From positions 1 to 26,046 of IMG/VR virus record IMGVR_UViG_3300037189_004619: DNA of 26,046 bases; one strand, 5' to 3'. The notes under the pieces are model-generated. The model searched no databases. It had not been told where the DNA came from and was given only the letters and a program-made list of their open reading frames with translations. A program made the position numbers and the translations under genes. The stretch is from a virus. Below are positions 21,856-26,046 of the stretch, in pieces. Each line of letters starts with the position of its first letter. The stretch's first letter is position 1.

Positions 21856-22829
21856 TGAAAAAAAATGATCGTATCGTTATTCCTGCAACCCTTATTCCGT
21901 CTTTTCGTACTCAGTTAGCAATTCAAAACAAGATAGAAAAAAACTTAATATTTAGAACTTGGGGCGGTCTAGGCGATCAGATTTGTGCAGAGCCAACGCT
22001 TCGTTATGCCTTATCAGCGTTTAAGGATTGCAAGGTTTCATTGGCTTCGGAGCAGCCGGAATTATTTCAACACTTAAACTTTCATGAGGTGTTTGATTTA
22101 AAAAAAGTCACGCCTAATTACGATAACTATTTGTCCTTTGAAACTATTACACCGCCAAACGACTCAAACCTTGTGTGGCAGTTTTTTTCTCACATGCTTA
22201 CTAACTGCGTTGATTTCCCTTCAATGTGTGCGCTACGCCTACAGCTTCCAATTGCGGACAAAGAAGTAAAGCTAGTCGACGTAGGATGTAAAACAGACCT
22301 AGATTTTTCTAAGTCAGTTATTATTCATGCCGGAAAACACTGGGCATCAAAAACATTTCCAAAGCATTGGTGGGATGCGGTTATTGCCTCAATTATTAAC
22401 GACGGATTTATTCCCGTCCTAATCGGAGCAAACACGGACGACAATCGCGGAACCGTCGACGTAGACACTCGAGGATGTATTGACCTAAGAAATAAATTCT
22501 CGATCATGGAAACTATTTCCATACTTAAACAAAGCAAGGTTCTTTTAACTAACGACTCAAGCCCGATGCACATGGCCGTAGACTCGGATTGCTGGATCGG
22601 GTTTATTGCAACGTGTAAGCACCCCGATTATATTATGCATTGGAGAAAAGGCCAATTCGGACACCGCATGGTAAACCACGGTAAAGGTGGAATTTGGGAT
22701 ATTATTAGTAACTGCCCGAATGCAGAACAAGAAGTAACGGCCGAATACGTCGACGAGAAAACACTAGAATCTTGGCTTCCTAATCCTGTAGACTTTAGTA
22801 AGTGGGCAACCGATAAACTAAAGGAATAA
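21852..22829 (+). CDS. GT9 (heptosyltransferase-like) glycosyltransferase
   Basis: A 325 aa GT-B fold glycosyltransferase resembling ADP-heptose:LPS heptosyltransferases (GT9). The N-terminal nucleotide-fold motif is F-R-T-W-G-G-L-G-D-Q near 34-43, followed by P-T-L-R-Y-A-L. The C-terminal half has I-I-H-A-G-K-H-W-A-S-K-T-F-P near 157-170 and the donor-site motif L-L-T-N234-D-S-S-P-M-H240-M-A, which is diagnostic. It overlaps the RCC1 fibre gene by ATGA, so the two are translationally coupled. It may glycosylate the fibre or alter host surface sugar. Both are inference. The start at 21852 has a second in-frame ATG at 21855. Confidence 0.85.
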   Translation: MMKKNDRIVIPATLIPSFRTQLAIQNKIEKNLIFRTWGGLGDQICAEPTLRYALSAFKDCKVSLASEQPELFQHLNFHEVFDLKKVTPNYDNYLSFETITPPNDSNLVWQFFSHMLTNCVDFPSMCALRLQLPIADKEVKLVDVGCKTDLDFSKSVIIHAGKHWASKTFPKHWWDAVIASIINDGFIPVLIGANTDDNRGTVDVDTRGCIDLRNKFSIMETISILKQSKVLLTNDSSPMHMAVDSDCWIGFIATCKHPDYIMHWRKGQFGHRMVNHGKGGIWDIISNCPNAEQEVTAEYVDEKTLESWLPNPVDFSKWATDKLKE

Positions 22830-22833
22830 ATTT

Positions 22834-23073
22834 ATGAATCTGTCCGGTGAATTCATGTGGATTATTGGTGGAACAATTACGATAACTGCGTGGCTTGTCC
22901 GTATTGAAGCAAAAACTATTGCATTAGAAAAAAGTCATGAAAAGCTTGATTCAAAACATGAGGCGTTGGACAATCGGATCGTAGAAAAACTATCACACAT
23001 TGAAAAGTCGATCGCTAGAATCGAAGGATTCTCTGAACGTATTTACAATGTGCAATTCAAAGAAAAGGAATAG
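22834..23073 (+). CDS. Membrane-anchored coiled-coil protein (XhlA-like layout)
   Basis: A 79 aa protein with one hydrophobic segment at about residues 7-23 (FMWIIGGTITITAWLV) followed by a long charged helix with heptad spacing (EAKTIALEKSHEKLDS, then RIVEKLSHIEKSIARIEG). The layout resembles holin-associated proteins such as XhlA or the i-spanin type. It lies at the start of the small membrane gene cluster, five nt after the glycosyltransferase. I see no family signature beyond layout, so the lysis link rests on context. Confidence 0.6.
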   Translation: MNLSGEFMWIIGGTITITAWLVRIEAKTIALEKSHEKLDSKHEALDNRIVEKLSHIEKSIARIEGFSERIYNVQFKEKE

Positions 23074-23076
23074 AAA

Positions 23077-23355
23077 ATGAAAAATCAAGAATTAAAAGAG
23101 GCATTAGTTGGGTTTATGGCTTTAGCGGTTATCCTTGCTGAAGAATTTAAAGACGGTGTTCAGGCTTCCGACATTGCTGACATTATCGTTAAAATTCAGG
23201 GCAACGAAGAATTAAAAGCAAAATTAGTTGCTGCATATAATGGGATTGATAAAGTTCCAAGCGAGATCGGTGTAGTTGGACTACCAGAAGGCATTGATCT
23301 TTTAATTGCTGTTATTCCTGAATTTACAAAATTAATCGCTGCGATTAAAAAATAA
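23077..23355 (+). CDS. Small protein of unknown function in the lysis region
   Basis: A 92 aa protein starting three nt after the previous stop. The N-terminal half is amphipathic helix (LKEALVGFMALAVILAEEFKDG). The middle reads ASDIADIIVKIQGNEELKAKLV, and the C-terminus is hydrophobic, LLIAVIPEFTKLIAAIKK. No lipobox, no catalytic motif. Similar ~90 aa helical proteins are common beside phage lysis genes, but their function is not established. Helices alternate with short loops and no clear transmembrane segment of 20 residues. I cannot name it. The next gene starts within its stop codon. Confidence 0.6.
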   Translation: MKNQELKEALVGFMALAVILAEEFKDGVQASDIADIIVKIQGNEELKAKLVAAYNGIDKVPSEIGVVGLPEGIDLLIAVIPEFTKLIAAIKK

Positions 23356-23558
23356 TGAGCATTGGAACAATTATCCAAGTCATTTTGGCGATTCCTAAAA
23401 TTATTGGAATGATTTTGTCTTTAATTAAACAAATCGAACTAATGAAAGAAAAGTCAAAACAATCTGATCTTAATTCTGCAATCGCTGCCTCAAAGGCTGC
23501 GACTTCAAAAGAAGAAATGAAAAAAGCCAATGAAGAAACTACTCGCAATTTGCCTTAG
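23355..23558 (+). CDS. Small membrane protein, putative inner-membrane spanin
   Basis: A 67 aa protein. A hydrophobic N-terminal segment spans residues 2-23 (SIGTIIQVILAIPKII then GMILSLI). A charged helix follows (KQIELMKEKSKQ to KEEMKKANEE). The start overlaps the previous stop by one base. Its last 29 nt overlap the start of a lipoprotein gene in another frame, which is the usual arrangement of i-spanin and o-spanin genes. Its length is short for an i-spanin, so a holin or accessory membrane role is also possible. Function is inferred from the overlap and topology. Confidence 0.6.
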   Translation: MSIGTIIQVILAIPKIIGMILSLIKQIELMKEKSKQSDLNSAIAASKAATSKEEMKKANEETTRNLP

Positions 23559-23808
23559 TTTGTCAGGATGCGCCAACCTTCCGGATCAGCCGGATGGTTG
23601 GTCGTGTTCGTTTTTTTACGATAAAATTAACCCCCTTTCTTCGGTTTTTTTATGCAACCGCATTGAAGATGTATCTATTCAGAAAGAATTTCCTATTCAA
23701 GATCCTTTAGTGTTCGGTGCAAAGTGTATGGATTTAGATACATTTGCAGCGTATTCTGACTATGTATATAAATTACGAAAAGAAGTTATACAATGCCGGG
23801 GGAATTAA
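23530..23808 (+). CDS. Outer-membrane lipoprotein, putative o-spanin
   Basis: A 92 aa lipoprotein. Signal M-K-K-L-L-A-I-C-L-S-L-S-G-C gives a lipobox L11-S12-G13-C14, predicting acylation on C14 and outer-membrane placement. The mature part has cysteines at about 26, 42, 66 and 89, with P-D-Q-P-D-G-W near the start. It overlaps the 3' end of the small membrane gene, so I read the pair as spanins that join inner and outer membranes in the last step of lysis. The signal is unusually short. Four cysteines in the periplasmic part may allow disulphides. No endolysin is seen next to it. Confidence 0.7.
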   Translation: MKKLLAICLSLSGCANLPDQPDGWSCSFFYDKINPLSSVFLCNRIEDVSIQKEFPIQDPLVFGAKCMDLDTFAAYSDYVYKLRKEVIQCRGN

Positions 23809-24186
23809 ATGGCTGCTGCAAAATACGACATTACAATCGAACAGGGCGCGACCTTTATTAAGAATTTTGTTTATCAAGATTCTAATGGAAACCCTATTAA
23901 TATGACTGGAATGACTTTAACTGCACAGGTTAAACGTACATATTCGGACACTACTCCTTCCGCTACTTTTACTTGTACGATTGCAAATCAGGCTATTTCT
24001 GCAAACCTAGGAAACTTTACTATTGAGTTATCATCTATCGAAACGGCTGCGCTTTTACCTGTTCAGGCACAAGATTTTCAAACTCCATCAACTAACTATT
24101 GCTGGGATCTATATTTAAACACTGGAACAATAGTTAAACGACTTCTAATGGGAACTGCATTTTTATCGCCTGAGGTAACTGTTTAA
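23809..24186 (+). CDS. Small beta-structured phage surface protein (putative)
   Basis: A 125 aa protein starting directly after the lipoprotein stop. [11 protein letters not shown] near 5-15, then [13 protein letters not shown] near 24-36, and a final [15 protein letters not shown] form a pattern I have seen in many phage tail-region proteins. The fold looks like a beta sandwich. The same region encodes fibre-type proteins, so this one is probably a virion accessory or fibre-associated module. No enzyme motif. Its stop overlaps the collagen-like gene start. Confidence 0.65.
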   Translation: MAAAKYDITIEQGATFIKNFVYQDSNGNPINMTGMTLTAQVKRTYSDTTPSATFTCTIANQAISANLGNFTIELSSIETAALLPVQAQDFQTPSTNYCWDLYLNTGTIVKRLLMGTAFLSPEVTV

Positions 24187-25406
24187 TGAGCGACGGAATT
24201 ATAATCATAAAAGAAAGTAGTGATTTAAAAATTATAATTTCTGATGTTGGAACACAGGGGCCGGGCGGTGCTTCTGGTCCACAAGGGCCTGTCGGAGCAA
24301 CTGGCCCAACAGGTCCAGCTGGTCCGGAAGGACCTACCGGCGCGACCGGTCCTCAAGGTCCGATCGGGCCTACCGGCGTAGGTATTAATCCAAAAGGTAG
24401 TGTTGATACGTTTGCAAACTTACCGCTAAACCCTGATCCCGGTGACGCTTGGATTACCGATGATACGAACCGTTTATATATCTGGTCTGGACTTGTTTGG
24501 GTCGATTCTGGTGACATTTCTGGACCGCCCGGTCCTACAGGACCTACGGGAGCAACCGGTCCAGCGGGGGCAACTGGAGCAACTGGAGCACAGGGTCCGC
24601 AAGGTATTCAAGGCGTAGCAGGAATCGGGATTAATCTTTTGGGTGAAGTTGCAACCGTAGGAGACTTACCGGTTAGCGCATCTGTTGGTGACGCTTATAT
24701 TGTTTCGGCTAACGGTCATCTTTATCAGTGGAATGGTTTAATATGGATCGACGTTGGGACTATTGTTGGTCCTCAAGGTCCGGCCGGAACTACGGGCGCA
24801 ACTGGTGCAACTGGTCCTCAAGGACCTACTGGACCAACCGGTCCTACTGGTGCAACCGGAGCAACTGGACCTACGGGCCCAACTGGTCCTACTGGTCCCG
24901 CTGGTCCGAATGTAATTAACTCCGGGGTAACTGCAACCGATATTACGGGCATAATAAAGGGCAATGGATCTGTAGTTTCCGTCGCCGTTGCCGGAACCGA
25001 TTATCAAGCACCGTTAGGATTTACCGCTGTTCCAGATACTCGCACAATTACTGCTGGAACTGGATTAACCGGTGGTGGTGACTTAACGGCGAACAGAACA
25101 ATTTCATTGGCAAACACAGCGGTAACGGCTGCATCATACACAAACGCAAACATAACAGTAGATGCTCAGGGACGCATTACAGCTGCCTCTAACGGTAGTT
25201 CTGGTGGTGTTTCTTCTGTTTCAAACGTAGATGGAACATTAACTATAAGTCCGACAACAGGCGCGGTTATTGCGTCTTTATCAAACTCTGGTGTAACGGC
25301 TGGTACTTATTTAGTGACAGGAGCAACTATTGATTCTAAAGGTCGTGTAACTGCCGCGCAAGAAAACTACTATTTAACAATCGTGAACGCATTAATTTTT
25401 GGTTAG
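24186..25406 (+). CDS. Collagen-like tail fibre protein
   Basis: A 406 aa fibre. Three Gly-X-Y blocks (about 22-66, 113-148, 195-241) are separated by two related ~45-residue modules: [14 protein letters not shown] to L-V-W-V-D-S-G, and [14 protein letters not shown] to L-I-W-I-D-V-G. The triplets are rich in G-P-T, G-A-T and G-P-Q and should form a trimeric triple helix. The C-terminal ~165 residues carry fibre motifs: [21 protein letters not shown], then [15 protein letters not shown] and a second S-K-G-R-V-T-A-A. Start overlaps the previous stop as ATGA-type. Role: side fibre or capsid/neck appendage. Confidence 0.85.
   Translation: MSDGIIIIKESSDLKIIISDVGTQGPGGASGPQGPVGATGPTGPAGPEGPTGATGPQGPIGPTGVGINPKGSVDTFANLPLNPDPGDAWITDDTNRLYIWSGLVWVDSGDISGPPGPTGPTGATGPAGATGATGAQGPQGIQGVAGIGINLLGEVATVGDLPVSASVGDAYIVSANGHLYQWNGLIWIDVGTIVGPQGPAGTTGATGATGPQGPTGPTGPTGATGATGPTGPTGPTGPAGPNVINSGVTATDITGIIKGNGSVVSVAVAGTDYQAPLGFTAVPDTRTITAGTGLTGGGDLTANRTISLANTAVTAASYTNANITVDAQGRITAASNGSSGGVSSVSNVDGTLTISPTTGAVIASLSNSGVTAGTYLVTGATIDSKGRVTAAQENYYLTIVNALIFG
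24249..24911 (+). repeat. Tandem Gly-X-Y coding repeats (collagen-like), three blocks
   Basis: Short GC-richer 9 bp units of the type GGTCCTACT, GGAGCAACT and GGACCAACC recur in three blocks near 24249-24383, 24522-24629 and 24768-24908. They code Gly-Pro-Thr, Gly-Ala-Thr and similar triplets. Such repeats are prone to expansion and contraction by slippage, so copy number may vary between isolates. They are coding repeats, not CRISPR: there are no constant repeats with unique spacers. Confidence 0.75.
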
Positions 25407-25415
25407 GATGACAAT

Positions 25416-26046
25416 ATGAAAATAATTTTACCGAACACAGCATACACTTTCACGCCGGGCAGTAATCAGATCAACTTCACGCTTTTCGGCTCTCAATGGA
25501 AATCAGAAAGACTGTATGCTGTTATCAACATTACGACCGGCAAGCTTGTTTATGCCGTGGCATCAAATGCGGCGGGATATGGTGGGACTTTTACAAGTGT
25601 ATTTTATCCAAACGATCTTTTAACTTACAATTCTTCAAACGCCGGTCAGAATTCATCAGACGTTCTTCAGATCATTTATGACGATCCTGATGCCAATCAG
25701 AACGTATTGGTGACAAGCATGCCTGTCGTAAATGTAAACCCGGTAACTGTAACGGAATCTCCAGTTTTTGACGCTAATGGCGTTCCCATTCTTTCCACCG
25801 TCGATCCGATGACTGGCGGCGATGGCTTGAATATGCACCTTCAAAGCTCGTCTTACGGCGGACAGCTTGGATCTCCGATTCCAATGCCGAACAATAATAA
25901 CGCTCTTTCGGTAGGTTTCATGAACGGATCGGTACTTTCCGCTCCAAAAATGGATCCGGTCACGAACGAGCTTATCGTAAGAACCTCCGGCAGTGTTGGC
26001 ACTCAGGATGTAAACATTGATCAGGTAGGTGGCACCACTGTTAGCA
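25416..26046 (+). CDS. Unrecognised beta-rich protein, C-terminus outside the window
   Basis: ATG at 25416, with AGGATG about 9 nt upstream, opens a frame that stays open to the window edge: 210 codons and incomplete. It begins MKIILPNTAYTFTPGSNQI and continues with strands (INFTLFGSQW, LYAVINITTGKLVYAV). Later come polar stretches such as NPVTVTESPVFDANGVP, Q-S-S-S-Y-G-G-Q-L-G-S-P-I, and V-G-F-M-N-G-S-V-L-S-A-P. This looks like a virion surface or fibre-associated protein of the collagen-like gene's operon. I recognise no family. Codon use is somewhat richer in G and C than the RCC1 gene. Confidence 0.75.
   Translation, partial: MKIILPNTAYTFTPGSNQINFTLFGSQWKSERLYAVINITTGKLVYAVASNAAGYGGTFTSVFYPNDLLTYNSSNAGQNSSDVLQIIYDDPDANQNVLVTSMPVVNVNPVTVTESPVFDANGVPILSTVDPMTGGDGLNMHLQSSSYGGQLGSPIPMPNNNNALSVGFMNGSVLSAPKMDPVTNELIVRTSGSVGTQDVNIDQVGGTTVS

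Noticed and set aside
23196-23548. Minus-strand frames across the small membrane genes
   Set aside because: They oppose a compact, overlapping plus-strand gene series and have no ribosome-binding sites.
24249-24911. CRISPR array
   Set aside because: Repeats are short, contiguous, in phase with the reading frame, and lack unique spacers of constant length.
24728-25007. Open frames on either strand over the collagen-like repeats
   Set aside because: They are Trp/Asn- or Ser/Arg-rich shadows produced by the 9 bp Gly-X-Y repeat.

Overview
The window is a contiguous block of late (virion) genes from a tailed bacteriophage or prophage with a contractile tail. The evidence is a tail sheath (DUF3383-like), tail tube (DUF3277-like), Gp138-type spike, gp25-like wedge and baseplate J protein, preceded by a PBSX-type large terminase, a DUF1073-type portal, a Mu gpF-like protein, a DUF2213 protease/scaffold and a DUF2184-like capsid protein. 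The DNA leans AT-rich and Shine-Dalgarno sites are mostly AGGAG/GGGG types. A lipoprotein with a lipobox, overlapping a small membrane protein in a spanin-like arrangement, and a GT9 glycosyltransferase point to a Gram-negative host. The host genus cannot be read from the sequence. No integrase, repressor, tRNA, CRISPR array or endolysin is visible.

Layout. 1-1660: an accessory segment with two copies of a two-gene cassette (VRR-NUC nuclease followed by a ~78 aa protein), a 39 aa membrane peptide, a free-standing HNH endonuclease, a tiny basic peptide and a terminator. 1706-3332: terminase subunits. 3349-8825: portal, a Fis-like HTH protein, a SEC-C zinc protein, Mu F-like protein, protease/scaffold, cement protein, major capsid protein, then a strong terminator. 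8852-9262: a second HNH endonuclease on the minus strand, the only clear minus-strand gene. 9319-11298: connector and neck genes. 11315-14627: sheath, tube, tail-assembly chaperone with a hidden downstream reading frame, tape measure. 14627-19593: baseplate. 19606-21855: tail-fibre genes, including a seven-repeat RCC1-type propeller. 21852-22829: a GT9 glycosyltransferase coupled to the propeller gene. 22834-23808: small membrane and lysis-like genes. 23809-26046: further fibre or surface proteins, including a collagen-like protein and a gene that runs off the end.

The virion genes are packed, with many 1-14 nt ATGA/GTGA overlaps, which suggests long coupled operons. The chief points of interest are: the duplicated VRR-NUC cassette, one copy carrying an in-frame stop; the RCC1 propeller fibre coupled to a glycosyltransferase; the Ig-like domain fused to a neck terminator; the hidden chaperone frame; a nested scaffold start; and a Fis-like protein downstream of a perfect 17 bp palindrome.
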